From Gimesia alba (GTDB lineage: Bacteria; Planctomycetota; Planctomycetia; Planctomycetales; Planctomycetaceae): a DNA stretch of 64,000 nucleotides. Positions 47,401 to 53,529 of this stretch are shown piece by piece (positions within the stretch are counted from its first letter, which is position 1; every line of letters begins with the position of its first letter). Location: NCBI RefSeq assembly GCF_007744675.1, contig NZ_CP036269.1, positions 5,063,546 to 5,127,545 of the forward strand. Reading direction: 5' to 3'. A program made the position numbers and the translations under genes. The notes under the pieces were generated by a model that worked only from the letters and a program-made list of their open reading frames with translations, was not told the origin of the DNA and did no database searches.

Positions 47401-48429
47401 GACGTCGAACATGCCAGCGGAACTGATATTGCCGTGCTCATCTTCCGTCATGAAGTGCAGCGTGTGCGTGCCCCCTTCAAGTGAAGCGCCACTGTTCAGG
47501 TTCGTTTCCAGCCAGCCGCGGGTTAACGTGAAGGTTCCCCCGTTGGCACCGCCGGAGAGTTCTCCGAAGATATCCACAAAGCTGCCCCCGTCCAGGGCGA
47601 CTTTGAATTGCGTGATCAGGCTCTCGTCGGTGACGGTCCCCACAATCGTCAATTCGTTCGAGATACCGTCTGAATCAGAAATCCCGGAATCGACCTCCAG
47701 ACCGGCATCGACCGCGGGTGCATCCTGGTCACCGATCAGCTCCAGTTGAATTGGAGGAATATTCCGGTTGGAATTCATCATTAGTAAGTCGTTGTTATCA
47801 ACGTCACCATCTTTATCGCCATCCAGCTCTTCTGAATAGTAGTCAGCGCTTGGATCCAACCCCAACTGCTGTATGAATTGCGCTGTAAAGTGATTGTAGC
47901 CATACGTATGCTGATAGAAGGCTGCTAGCGCGTGCTGGTATTCGGGATCCGAGACGGTTCCACTGCCGTCCATATCACCGGGCAGGAACACATCCACGAT
48001 AAATCCACCGGTATCAGCAGTTTGACCGTTCACTAGGATCTTGTATTCCCCTGGGTTCAGTGTCGCTAAGACCAGCGAGTTAGGGCCATTATGATCATTT
48101 TCCGCAAGATTCAACGGAATGACCGCGTTGGTATTCGCATCAAAGATTTGAATCGCTGCTGGATCGAAGGTCGAGCTTGCAGATGCTCTGACCTCAAACC
48201 CAAGCGTGGGAGAGCTGCCGGGGCCAACATTCAAAACCAGTTCGGTCGAATCATTGGGCTGATTCACTGAACTTTCGAGCGAAGCCAGGATATTACTGGC
48301 CAGCAAAGTTCGATCTTCAAGCCGTTCGACATGGCTCGCATATCCAATCGGACGAGAGATCCGAAATGGTGAACGACGGGTTGCTTTTCGAGTAGATTTA
48401 CGGCCAAACAATCTCTTCAGGCTCTTCAT
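35446..48429 (-). CDS. Giant secreted VCBS/cadherin-like repeat protein with a zinc-peptidase motif
   Basis: The frame is open from 48801, but the likely start is the ATG at 48429 (KSLKRLFGRKSTRKATRR), giving about 4,327 residues. It begins with a basic stretch and GYASHVERLEDRTLLAS, the N-terminal signal type of planctomycete exported giants. Next come dockerin-like calcium loops (GDMDGSGTVSD, DGDKDGDVDNNDLL), Ig-like domains, and about 21 tandem VCBS/cadherin-like units with NDxP linkers, TDEDTV, DPNGAFE, FTYTIDDGNGGTDTATVTI. The C-terminal part holds a PPC-like domain (LDAGDSVIVDV), a dockerin-type pair (DVNDDDQINARDL, DADKSGTVDHRDL) and a metallopeptidase motif HEIGHVLGF near residue 4,100. 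It is probably a calcium-stiffened adhesin or stalk/matrix protein, possibly proteolytic. Confidence 0.85.
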   Translation of the reverse strand: MKSLKRLFGRKSTRKATRRSPFRISRPIGYASHVERLEDRTLLASNILASLESSVNQPNDSTELVLNVGPGSSPTLGFEVRASASSTFDPAAIQIFDANTNAVIPLNLAENDHNGPNSLVLATLNPGEYKILVNGQTADTGGFIVDVFLPGDMDGSGTVSDPEYQHALAAFYQHTYGYNHFTAQFIQQLGLDPSADYYSEELDGDKDGDVDNNDLLMMNSNRNIPPIQLELIGDQDAPAVDAGLEVDSGISDSDGISNELTIVGTVTDESLITQFKVALDGGSFVDIFGELSGGANGGTFTLTRGWLETNLNSGASLEGGTHTLHFMTEDEHGNISSAGMFDVNFELDTIAPSQGSLNLGSFSANEDFGTYTVNPLSAYINQNGGTALQYEAVHVSGDDLVTFDFSTDDLTFNSILDAFGAGVYKIIATDLAGNSFETPTFNVFITAINDAPVAVDDQYTTNNEDDVFNAFGPGLVIANDTDVENDMLTVVEVNGSSGDVGTEITIGAGGKLTLESDGSFSFDPDGVYNYLAAGETATETFTYTISDGNGGTDTATVTIIITGTNDDPVAENDALTTDEDTVLFGGDVFADNGSGADSDDDTTDTLTVVGITDSVTTGTVGSAYMLASGAIVTIQSDGTFDYDPNGAFEGLAVGQNATDSFTYTIDDGNGGTDTATVTITIDGVNDAPVAENDGFSTDEDTVLVGGDVFADNGNGTDSDVDLSDTLTVTGINQGMTTGTVGSAFSLASGAIVTLQSDGTFDYDPNGAFESLAITETATDSFTYTIDDGNGGTDTATVTITIDGVNDDPLAQADAFTTDEDTVLTGGDLFADNGSGPDSDPDTSDIFTVSEVNGVSMNVGTQITLGSGALLTLNVDGTFDYDPNGAFEGLAVGDTDTDSFTYTIDDGNGGTDTATVTITINGVNDPPIAENDGFTTDEDTILVGGLLFEDNGNGTDRDPDLTDVFSVTGISEGMTTGTVGSPFVLASGAIVTVQSAGTFSYDPNGVFESLAVGETDTDTFTYTIMDPFGGTDTATVTITITGVNDDPTAEYDEFATDEDTVLTGGNVLVDNGSGADSDPDTSDTLMISEVNGVSGNVGTQILLPSGALLTMNADGTFEYDPNGAFEYLSVGDANMDSFTYTIDDGHGGTDTATVAITVHGVNDVPTAQDDAFTINEDTTIAGGDLFADNGNGVDSDPDSNDEFLVSEVNGSAGNVDSQFTLPSGALLLVNNDGGFNYDPNGVYNYLAVGETAQDSFTYQISDGNGGSDTATVTITITGLNDDPTANNDEFSTDEDTVLTGGNVLIDNVNGADSDPDTSDTLMVTEVNGASGDVGTQITLGSGALLTLNADGTFEYDPNGVFENLSVDEPNMDSFTYTIDDGHGGTDTATVSITIIGVNDAPTAQDDAFTIDEETTITGGDLFADNGSGADSDPDTLDTPFVSLVNGSAGNVDSQFSLGSGALLLVNNDGTFNYDPNGAYDYLAVGEIATETFTYTLSDGNGGTDTATVTITINGVNNPPVAQPDAIDVNKEQTINGNVFADNGSGVDSDVDASDTFNVTDVNGQSGDVGMQITLGSNALLTLNADGTFTYDPNGQFNHLTGLDTATDTFTYKIDDGNGGTDTATVTLTISANQMPIANLDMAATDEETALPGIDVLANDTDPDGDDNNLVVVSLFSMFSSGGAFLSLNMDGTVSYDPTGAFDYLSAGQMVTDTFTYTVGDERGGFATGTVQVTVTGVNDDPTVSAPVESTTTEDDGSVDVDLLANASDVDANDTLSISAMTKTNTGNDGGISINGTTLTINSSFYNNLSFNESEVITYSYNIEDGNGGVVAQTATITINGENDAPTVSMGVVSTPTEDDGQYVLNLLSNASDVDLSDTLSVMNLVKTSGDASGINVNGNQLTITPSVYNGLAAGETEVIEYTYDVIDGNGGSVAQTATITINGVNDAPTVTVQTISETRTEDDGSFSIDLLQNASDVDTTDVLMVDNLVKFSGNNVGVTVNGNTLDIDPSEYNFLAAGEVAVVVYHYDVIDGNGGSVPLIASITITGVNDPPVAQNDGLLNTTEDTVLDSALVGLGISVLDDNDAGPDSDVDLSDTLSVTGIADGFTTGTIGNPFMLASGAIVTLQSDGTFTYDPNNAFEDLAVGENTTDTFTYTLSDGNGGTDTATVTITIDGVNDAPVAADDEFSTNQDFVLTGENLFADNSNGADSDIDASDSLTVMEISQGGSVGTVGSGFTLASGAIVNVLADGTFSYDPNGAFDYLGATESAVDQFTYTIEDDEGVTDTATVTVTVFGLNDPPVAADDDITLNDENSILLGNDVFADNGNGADSDVDATDMLTVIGITDGVSTGTVGSAYVLDSGASVLLSANGIMGYFPNGAFNSLAVGETATDSFTYTISDGNGGTDTATVTITIIGANDPPNAVADDVVTNEDTILVGADVFVDNGNGVDSDVDTTDMLTVTGINQGMTTGTVGSGFTLASGAIVTMQSDGTFSYNPNGAFEHLAVGDTATDTFTYTISDGNGGMDSANVQVLINGVNDDPQVSAAVTSTSTEDDGIVNVDLLTNASDVDQNDTLSVTNLMQTNGGNAGGITMTTASSWSIDTSFYSFLPANESEVITYSYDVIDGNGGTVAQTLTITIDSVNDAPVAQPDAFSTDEDTTLVGGDVFADNGSGVDSDIDELDSFTVTGISEGMTSGTVGLPFVLSSGANVTIMSDGTFDYNPDGAFENLAVGETATDEFTYTIDDGNGGTDTATVTITINGVNDPVMAADDAVTTTKDTPLNFDVRLDNGSGPDTDADTSDTLLVTEITDTMLGTATATVGMPIILDSGATVTLQLDGTLVYDPNGQFPSLVEPTDVDTDMFTYKISDGTTTDTATVTVTVTGSNELLVATDEPLVDIFRDGLTPETIDLDLHFNDPDVGDTVTYMVDTHVEGDMPGDALPANFWANVSVSGSDLNITYTDYSSEQVRLPLVITVTAHSDDTISPDVIRTFKLIPDPQSTVDIRLIARNVASSGRDFTSFRAELNVTTLLADELGGARFQLVNGLQDLNYSIYLGDYGLDVDGTANGDSTDDLKELRIIDTTNDNVLFTVFSNSSADDNPTIDSVNDILTGTWTLGEGLSSAIIDKLYDGVLAVEVIENTGGAGTASIASGGNIVVSPEVADVTDLPSSVSQVAVGDQYVVEMWISDRLAQVLAGVSTPAGGVSSLIMDMIWDVADASLVDDQFTIDTSAFGFLTNVTSVDGPGGVLSDISATSVLPDLASNGYGRVGYAIFSADDIADDVDFMIDTTDILTGVDGVNRDVRVNFSQLSITNTSVDQVTPSEFFIQTDLSNLSVSGTITVDGQEINLLPQSAGSDATSVSGRLDVLLDDVNSPGTIQIVDSYIEVNPSGDARPDRGLSDDYSILDLADFGLVGDQLIPDVFSTFDGEINLAIRDAIAQVISSPQAIDGSGNFDISENWLLENGLLDSMISLPGFTDTVVDSNSESTAGETMSFFDPLTMAPVGLAAWSQANLTLVSPGVYELLIPISRRIEFTTSDGADVVLNLVGSATARFDVNQDDTDEAGDTLATAEVTGLTSAAPGTQVFQGVIGNNTVIADPLLDVDMYEIQLDAGDSVIVDVDANMFETGLDSIVRIFDSLGNQVAYSDDDLAPDEFLVNQLSTPLDSYVTFTASSTGTYYIGVSAYNDSNDPSTYDPTNTAGRPTGVDPADVGSYDLTITVQEGALPLHGTQAIVTDTTLDAGTAVDLVVVRTQTELNQFGQTSELPASDTWIDEWSSFWVEVYVETADARGITDAAVDLNYNTNFFSATEIEFSSAFAASGQAVIDDTTGVVTGLSGTAIYEKVGNGEKTLLARVKFESLSQDDVSIDFEDKFIGPHALGLSLSNVSVNLTNGSDTTLIVGDAPETDLWAIAYDVNDDDQINARDLVVMITIYGQNVLDSDSPYVWALDADKSGTVDHRDLRYFISNYGVQKGGDRDVVYPANFLQRWYGKTTDITGDSSIDQVMDEALGIWQDALGLEEPLDIQLVITNLGGTQLGEGQITGVDSEGRPVSGIVTLDDNAAGLGWYSDLDSSAFGDTVLEGGVAYTADAGSDAAGHYDLLTVLLHEIGHVLGFTETYAPFESFVQTGVGGTLSFVGSGFEATLTDDGLHLDDTVHAGDVMNATLDPGVRKLPSILDALILQSAHEAAASGSFEILVGVNAPLMANLPADEQLETSVEPLAVLESNTVVFSNSVSEFNESVLPEFNLTRNQLDLNSSTLNQVELDLTVLEGLNDELVSNLRLNGLSIVDSREHSPSSDANQTETDTDLLGLTQEFDAGFDDVFSDWAGPIL
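39790..47090 (-). repeat. About 21 tandem VCBS/cadherin-like coding repeats
   Basis: Units of about 330-360 bases (105-120 residues) can be followed through the NDAP/NDDP/NDPP linkers, each ending in a DGNGGTDTATVTI-like strand. Most carry the TDEDTV start; three consecutive units (about 42,300-43,230) and one more near 40,800 are of a second type (TEDDGS, IDGNGGSVAQTATITI). The DNA of neighbouring units is similar but not identical. The mirror-image open frames on the opposite strand are shadows of this repeat. Confidence 0.85.
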
Positions 48430-48475
48430 AGGTTTTTTACTCGTAACTGATTGGATAGTGGATGATTCACAAATG

Positions 48476-48504
48476 GTATGGTTGAGAGGGTATTTACTGT
48501 CAAA
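48476..48504 (-). promoter_or_regulatory. Candidate promoter of the giant gene
   Basis: On the leftward strand TTGACA (48504-48499) is followed after 17 bases by CCATAC. The predicted transcript would start about 40 bases before the ATG at 48429, which fits that start better than the open frame's end at 48801. The -10 match is weak. Confidence 0.3.
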
Positions 48505-48692
48505 ATAGTCACTTAATTTGACGATTAAACGAATTAAATCTAACAGTGAGCCAAGCGTTCCATAAAAGGAATTTCTTTTTTGTGTACGCCATTTTGACTC
48601 AAGATTGCAGATATTAATGCGGAATATGGAATATCTTTGCCGACGCGCGAACGAATTGCAATTAATAAAAAGAGAATATACAACGTTTAGGC

Positions 48693-48789
48693 AATCCTGT
48701 TCAGGTTGTAGGACCTTCGTAAAGGTCATCCTAAAAGTGCGAATCCTGTTCAGTAAGTGGGATGGTGGGGGGTGTTGCCTTAAAGCAAC
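48693..48789. repeat. Direct repeat and two palindromes in the divergent region
   Basis: AATCCTGTTCAG occurs at 48693-48704 and again at 48742-48753, 49 bases apart. Between them lies GACCTTCGTAAAGGTC (48712-48727), and after them a GTTGC/GCAAC stem (48774-48789). This is a plausible operator cluster or a structured leader RNA. Confidence 0.45.
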
Positions 48790-49259
48790 ATAATTGTTCA
48801 ACTTAGAGAACGATCGTGTTAAGCATTCTGTACAAAATGAGTGTATTCAATCTGCTCTCGATTCGTGTTTGAATTCACACGACTTCTTTTCGTAACCAAC
48901 CACTGTTCTCTGCTGCCAAGCTGACGACAATAATTTGGGTAATTCAGGACCGAAGTTAACGTTTACCACCGAGAATCACTGTTAAGACATCACTTAACAA
49001 ATAATTAGTTTCTGCATGTTGGACCATGTAAACCGAAAAAAGGAGAAGAAGAGCGATTCTGTCTCTCAAAAGGCAGAACCTCCTTTCTAACAGGCAGGCA
49101 ATAAAAATACTTATTTTTAAATAACTTATAGTTTTCAATTCCATCATCTCCGCCAGAGGAAGCCGTTCCACCGATGCTGAAATGAGAGAATTGTTCAGGC
49201 ACTCGATGAACAACAGAACTATCGTTCATATGCCAAGCTATAACAAAAGTTGGAATAAG

Positions 49260-50693
49260 ATGCACATAAATAAAATCTCACAATGGATTGTGGTTATAGT
49301 TGCTCTTTGTACGCCTGGTTTAAGTCATGGGCAGGATTACCAAGTCGCGCAGACGGCTTCTCCGGACTACGTACCAACCGAAGATCAAACTGTATATCAA
49401 CCAGTTTCGATGACTTATTCAGAGACGACCACATGCAGCCCCGATCAGGCGTGTGCTGAGAGTTGCGTGGATCAAATTTGCCTGCCAGAATGCCAATGTT
49501 GCAATTTCCTCGATCAGTTTCTGATGAATAATTCTCCCATTTATCCCTCAATGAAGTCCCAACGGATTCAAATGGGTGGCTGGATCGATCAAGGTTTTAC
49601 CGGGAATTTCCAGAAACCTTCCAACAATTTCAACCTGCCGGTGACATTCAATGACCGTTCCAATGAATATCAGATGAACCAGCTGTATCTGTTCATGGAA
49701 CGAGCCGTTGATTTTGGCGGCGATCAACTGGACTGGGGTTTCCGCGCCGACTTACTCTATGGTACCGATTACTTTTATACCACTGCCCTGGGACTCGAAA
49801 CCCACGCAGACGGTTCTCCCCACTGGAATAGTGGAGATGGTCCTCGTCGCATTGGCACCAACACTTATGCCATGTATGGGCTTGCGATGCCTCAACTTTA
49901 TGCCGAGCTTTATGTTCCCTGGCTGGAAGGTGTGAGTATCAAAGCAGGTCACTTCTACACACCGATCGGATATGAAAAAGTAACCGCACCGGATAATTTC
50001 TTCTATTCACACTCTTATACCATGCAATACGGTGAACCCTTCACCCACACCGGTATTCTGGGAACCTTCCAGGTGAATGAGCAACTTCAACTGCTGGCAG
50101 GTGTCGCTCGTGGCTGGGATGCATGGGAAGATCCGAATGACGATGCCGAATTACTGGCTGGAATCGGCTGGGTTAGCAGCAATCAAGCGACCAACATCAA
50201 TCTTACTTTGTCCTCTGGCGATCAGGACGTTGCTGCCGACGCCAGTGCGAACCGTACCATTATTAGTTTCGTTCTGTCCCATCAACTCAATGATTGTCTG
50301 ACCTATGTCTTCCAGAGTGATTTCGGAATTCAGGAAAACGGGAATATCAATCAGGCATTCCAACTCTCGCCGGCAAAATGGTACTCAATCAATCAATATC
50401 TGTACTATGATGTCTCTGAGACACTCGCATGGGGAGCCCGCTTCGAATGGTTCCGCGATCAGGATTTCTCAAGAGTTCTGCAATTAGCTCCCCCGTTTGC
50501 TTCAGGGGGCAATTACTTTGAATTGACGGTAGGAGCCAACTGGCGTCCTCACCCCTGTGTGACAGTTCGACCAGAATTACGATTCGACTGGTCTGACACC
50601 AGCGCCACAATACCGAATGTTCCAGGCCCTTACCGTAACTTCCAGTCAGATTATCAGGTCCTGCTGGGCGGTGACTTAATCATTCGCTTCTAA
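49260..50693 (+). CDS. BBP2-type outer-membrane beta-barrel porin
   Basis: About 477 residues from the ATG at 49260, chosen because HINKISQWIVVIVALCTPGLSHG is then a clean signal peptide; upstream in-frame ATGs at 49182 and 49230 are possible. After a cysteine-rich linker (CSPDQACAESCVDQICLPEC and QCCN), the barrel starts at about residue 95 with IQMGGWIDQGFTGNFQ and continues with alternating strands ending in FQSDYQVLLGGDLIIRF, with the terminal Phe typical of outer-membrane barrels. The BBP2 family is common in planctomycetes and supports an outer membrane. Its transported substrate is unknown. The cysteine-rich linker could anchor it to the wall. Confidence 0.82.
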   Translation: MHINKISQWIVVIVALCTPGLSHGQDYQVAQTASPDYVPTEDQTVYQPVSMTYSETTTCSPDQACAESCVDQICLPECQCCNFLDQFLMNNSPIYPSMKSQRIQMGGWIDQGFTGNFQKPSNNFNLPVTFNDRSNEYQMNQLYLFMERAVDFGGDQLDWGFRADLLYGTDYFYTTALGLETHADGSPHWNSGDGPRRIGTNTYAMYGLAMPQLYAELYVPWLEGVSIKAGHFYTPIGYEKVTAPDNFFYSHSYTMQYGEPFTHTGILGTFQVNEQLQLLAGVARGWDAWEDPNDDAELLAGIGWVSSNQATNINLTLSSGDQDVAADASANRTIISFVLSHQLNDCLTYVFQSDFGIQENGNINQAFQLSPAKWYSINQYLYYDVSETLAWGARFEWFRDQDFSRVLQLAPPFASGGNYFELTVGANWRPHPCVTVRPELRFDWSDTSATIPNVPGPYRNFQSDYQVLLGGDLIIRF

Positions 50694-50734
50694 GAGGCGA
50701 GTTAAGAACGCTACCGGTAGCTGGAGCTTGTGTC

Positions 50735-51730
50735 TTAGTGATCGGCTTCATAATAAGGCTCGACATGCACCACCACTTCCCTTACCGTGGGCCAGTCGTG
50801 TTGAATCTGGTGTCGTACCTGTTGAGCCGTTAAGTGAGCCTGATCGACGGTTTCATTAGGATTGACTTCAATATCAATGTTCACGTGCGCGTCTGGGCCG
50901 GCAGTCTGAATTCGAACTTTTTCCACGTCGAGCACCCCTTCGACCTTCATCGCAGAGGCTTTTACCTGGTCGAAATATTTCTGATGGGGAATCTTATCCG
51001 TCAGTTCATGCAGATTCTCTCGGGCGGCGACCCATCCCAGGTAGACCATGATCACAGCCAGAATCATCGCTGTGATGTGATCGATTAGATGTCCATAGCT
51101 GGGAATCTGACTGGCGATAATCAAACCAAAGGCAGCCACAAAACTGGTGATGGCATCCACTCGATAATGATAGGCTTCGGCGATCATGGCTGAGCTTTTT
51201 TCTTGTTGGGCCATTCTCAATACCACGCGGCAGGTCAACTCCAGCAGAATCGCAGCAAACAGAGGAATTGTCCAACTGACCCAGCCAATCAGTTCCGACT
51301 GTGTATGACTGATGGCGGCAAACAGTTGATATCCGAACGTTCCCGTTCCCACAATCAGAATCAGAATGCCCAGTTGAAATCCGGCCAGAGGTTCATAGCG
51401 ACCGTGACCGAAGGGGTGATCTTCATCGGGAGGCTGTTCTGCCAGTCGGATGGCAAACAGAATCGCCAGTGACGTAAAGACATCGGCACAACTCGCCAGC
51501 GCATCGACCAGCAGGACAGAGTGCCCCAGAAACCAGAGCCCGACCAGCTCCATCACAATCACAAACAGGCGAACCGAAATTCCCAGCCAGGCCACTTTGA
51601 TCAGGCGTGCGGTTCTGCGACGGCGGACACGCGTAACATCAACTGATAATTCCAGCGCATCGGGGAAGACATCAAGCACAGGAGCCTGAGGCGGTAAATC
51701 GGGTTGCCCTGATGGATCGGACGCTGCCAT
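50735..51730 (-). CDS. Cation diffusion facilitator family metal exporter
   Basis: 331 residues with six membrane helices after a 40-residue soluble start. The metal-site motifs are DALASCADVFTSLA (helix 2), HPFGHGRYEP (loop after helix 2) and YHYRVDAITSF (helix 5), with HxxxD-type ligands in the last. The C-terminal cytoplasmic domain has VRIQTAGPDAHVNIDIEV. CDF proteins export Zn, Fe, Co or Mn in exchange for protons. Helix 2 here reads DALAS.AD, where Zn-selective members have DSL.D, so the metal may differ. It stands alone, converging with the porin gene 41 bases away. Confidence 0.88.
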   Translation of the reverse strand: MAASDPSGQPDLPPQAPVLDVFPDALELSVDVTRVRRRRTARLIKVAWLGISVRLFVIVMELVGLWFLGHSVLLVDALASCADVFTSLAILFAIRLAEQPPDEDHPFGHGRYEPLAGFQLGILILIVGTGTFGYQLFAAISHTQSELIGWVSWTIPLFAAILLELTCRVVLRMAQQEKSSAMIAEAYHYRVDAITSFVAAFGLIIASQIPSYGHLIDHITAMILAVIMVYLGWVAARENLHELTDKIPHQKYFDQVKASAMKVEGVLDVEKVRIQTAGPDAHVNIDIEVNPNETVDQAHLTAQQVRHQIQHDWPTVREVVVHVEPYYEADH

Positions 51731-51925
51731 GAGAGTGTTAACACACCTAATGGAATGATAAGAATGACCGGGAGCAACATTATTTACCCCCGCGTGACTC
51801 GACTGACTCGGTTTCTGAAAACATCTTGATTCGAATCAGGAATTTTGACAAGACCGAACGTCGTGGAATGAAATATTCTTTATTGTTTTTTTAAATCCAT
51901 CAACGCCAGCAAACATTCTCAAATC

Positions 51926-53092
51926 TCAATCGGGCAGGATCAGAATGTCGGGCAACGACATTTGATGCTCTTTGACCATAATCTTAGCGGTCGGCCACTG
52001 TTCCATCGGGGTGATCAGGATCGTTTGATCCTGTTCGATCAGAATTGTATCTCCCGTCATCGCCGGCCCCACAGAAGGATGCCAGAACGCTGCCATACCG
52101 GGTTTAAATTTGAAATCACTATTCAACAGAATGGACGTTTCTGCGGGCTGATAGCCGATGATATCTGCCTGATCAGCGTGCTGCCATTCATCAGGGCAAT
52201 CATACTTTTCATAAATCCGTTTGACGCGATTCCAAGTATCGAACAATGCCCAATCTGGTTTGGAGAAATAGATCCCCGTTGCCTGCATCAACAAAGCCAG
52301 ATGATGAGACTTGATAAAGCTGGAGGGTGGTTTTCCCAGCGCAACCGTTCGCGTCGCCGCGGCATGCAACCCATTTTGTGAGCCGACCGCTGAAATCACG
52401 CAGTAACGTTCCAGACGGTCTTCTCCGAAACCCCAGTGCCGATAGCGAATGCTCTGACCATCAACCATCACCTGTAAGCGTTTGGGGCTGACGCCGTGTT
52501 TTAACAACCGATGGGACAGACAGCCTGCGATCTCCTGTTCTGTCTGACCCTGTTCGACTCTGCGGGCAGTGGCTTCCACTGCGTGGGAGACGAGTTTGCC
52601 CAGAGTTCGAATACGTTCGCCTTCCAGTTCGGTGAAAGGAAAACGGAATGCTTTTAAATCAGCGGAAACATTTTGCGTCTGTTCCACGCCCGTATCGCTG
52701 GCGACTTTTCTTCCCTTGCAGAGATCTTTAATCAACTGTGATAATGGTTCATACCAGGGACGGGTTTTAATTTGAAAACCGAGACCGGGAATCGCACGGT
52801 CGAAGATCTGATTGGCGTCTACATTGCTGCAAGCGATCAGCCGGGCATCCTGGGTAATAAAGACAGCCGCACAACTTTCATTCGCTGATCCGGCGCGGGT
52901 CAAATCGGCTCCGGAAGTAAACCAGGCGATGTTTTCAGGAGACTGCAAGAGCAAAGCATCGAGTTGATTCTGTTCCAGAAAGTCGACGATCTGCTGCTGT
53001 TTGTAGTCAACATCGATTGCACGTCGTGGGTCGCTCGTGGGAATTTCTCCGGAAGAGATAGGTGCATTCGCATTGACTGCCACGATGGTCAT
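51926..53092 (-). CDS. M24 peptidase-fold protein with lost metal ligands
   Basis: 388 residues. The creatinase-like N-terminal domain (NQLDALLLQSPENIAWFTSG) and C-terminal pita-bread fold (HAVEATARRVEQGQTEQEIAG onward) match the M24/Xaa-Pro peptidase family. The metal-binding residues are not in place: the DxG...D region reads VISAVGSQNGLHAAATRT, and the GHGIGL..HE region reads QHADQADIIGYQPAE. It thus looks like a pseudoenzyme or a non-metal member, like creatinase or scaffold-type homologues. It is cytoplasmic (no signal peptide) and has no partner nearby. Confidence 0.75.
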   Translation of the reverse strand: MTIVAVNANAPISSGEIPTSDPRRAIDVDYKQQQIVDFLEQNQLDALLLQSPENIAWFTSGADLTRAGSANESCAAVFITQDARLIACSNVDANQIFDRAIPGLGFQIKTRPWYEPLSQLIKDLCKGRKVASDTGVEQTQNVSADLKAFRFPFTELEGERIRTLGKLVSHAVEATARRVEQGQTEQEIAGCLSHRLLKHGVSPKRLQVMVDGQSIRYRHWGFGEDRLERYCVISAVGSQNGLHAAATRTVALGKPPSSFIKSHHLALLMQATGIYFSKPDWALFDTWNRVKRIYEKYDCPDEWQHADQADIIGYQPAETSILLNSDFKFKPGMAAFWHPSVGPAMTGDTILIEQDQTILITPMEQWPTAKIMVKEHQMSLPDILILPD

Positions 53093-53529
53093 AAAAGACT
53101 CCCGACTCGAATGTTTACAAACGACATCTCAAATACACGTAACAGACCCTTTGAAATTCGTATGTTTGACTGTTGATCTAATTACTGAGTTTTGTATCGA
53201 AAATTGTTGAAGTCAAGCGTTTCTCGTTGATCTCAACTAAGAAAGCCAAGTTTCGTCTCAATTGTTGCTACGATGTCATTTATCCGGCTGTTCCAAACCA
53301 GAATGTTTGCAAAGCAAGATGTGAAAAGAACGATGGTCTTGTGGACAGGAGGGTGCAGCCAGAACAGGCAAAATAAAGGCGAATAAAAGCTTCCTGCATC
53401 GCACTCCGTTCCCCATCTATTAATGATATCACAATGTGAGAGAAATCAAGGGGAATTTAACAGAACCAGCGGGTTCAATAAGACAAGATGTGGAGATTTT
53501 CACTGTTATTCAGTGAATGCGCGTTCCCG
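53093..53529. other. Gene-free gap upstream of the M24-like gene
   Basis: 437 bases. The left part should hold the promoter of the leftward M24-like gene and the right part the end of the TIGR03545-like transcript. No strong hairpin, repeat or credible open frame is seen. Confidence 0.4.

Larger units (their letters stand above)
48430..49259. other. Divergent control region between the giant gene and the porin
   Basis: 830 bases. A TTGACA-type promoter candidate for the giant gene (48476-48504) lies near its start. At 48693-48789 there are a 12-base direct repeat, a GACCTT/AAGGTC palindrome and a GTTGC/GCAAC stem. The rest is AT-rich, with a leftward frame 48956-49213 that has no recognisable features. 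The frame upstream of 48429 has no repeat-like or signal sequence, so it is treated as untranslated. Confidence 0.5.
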
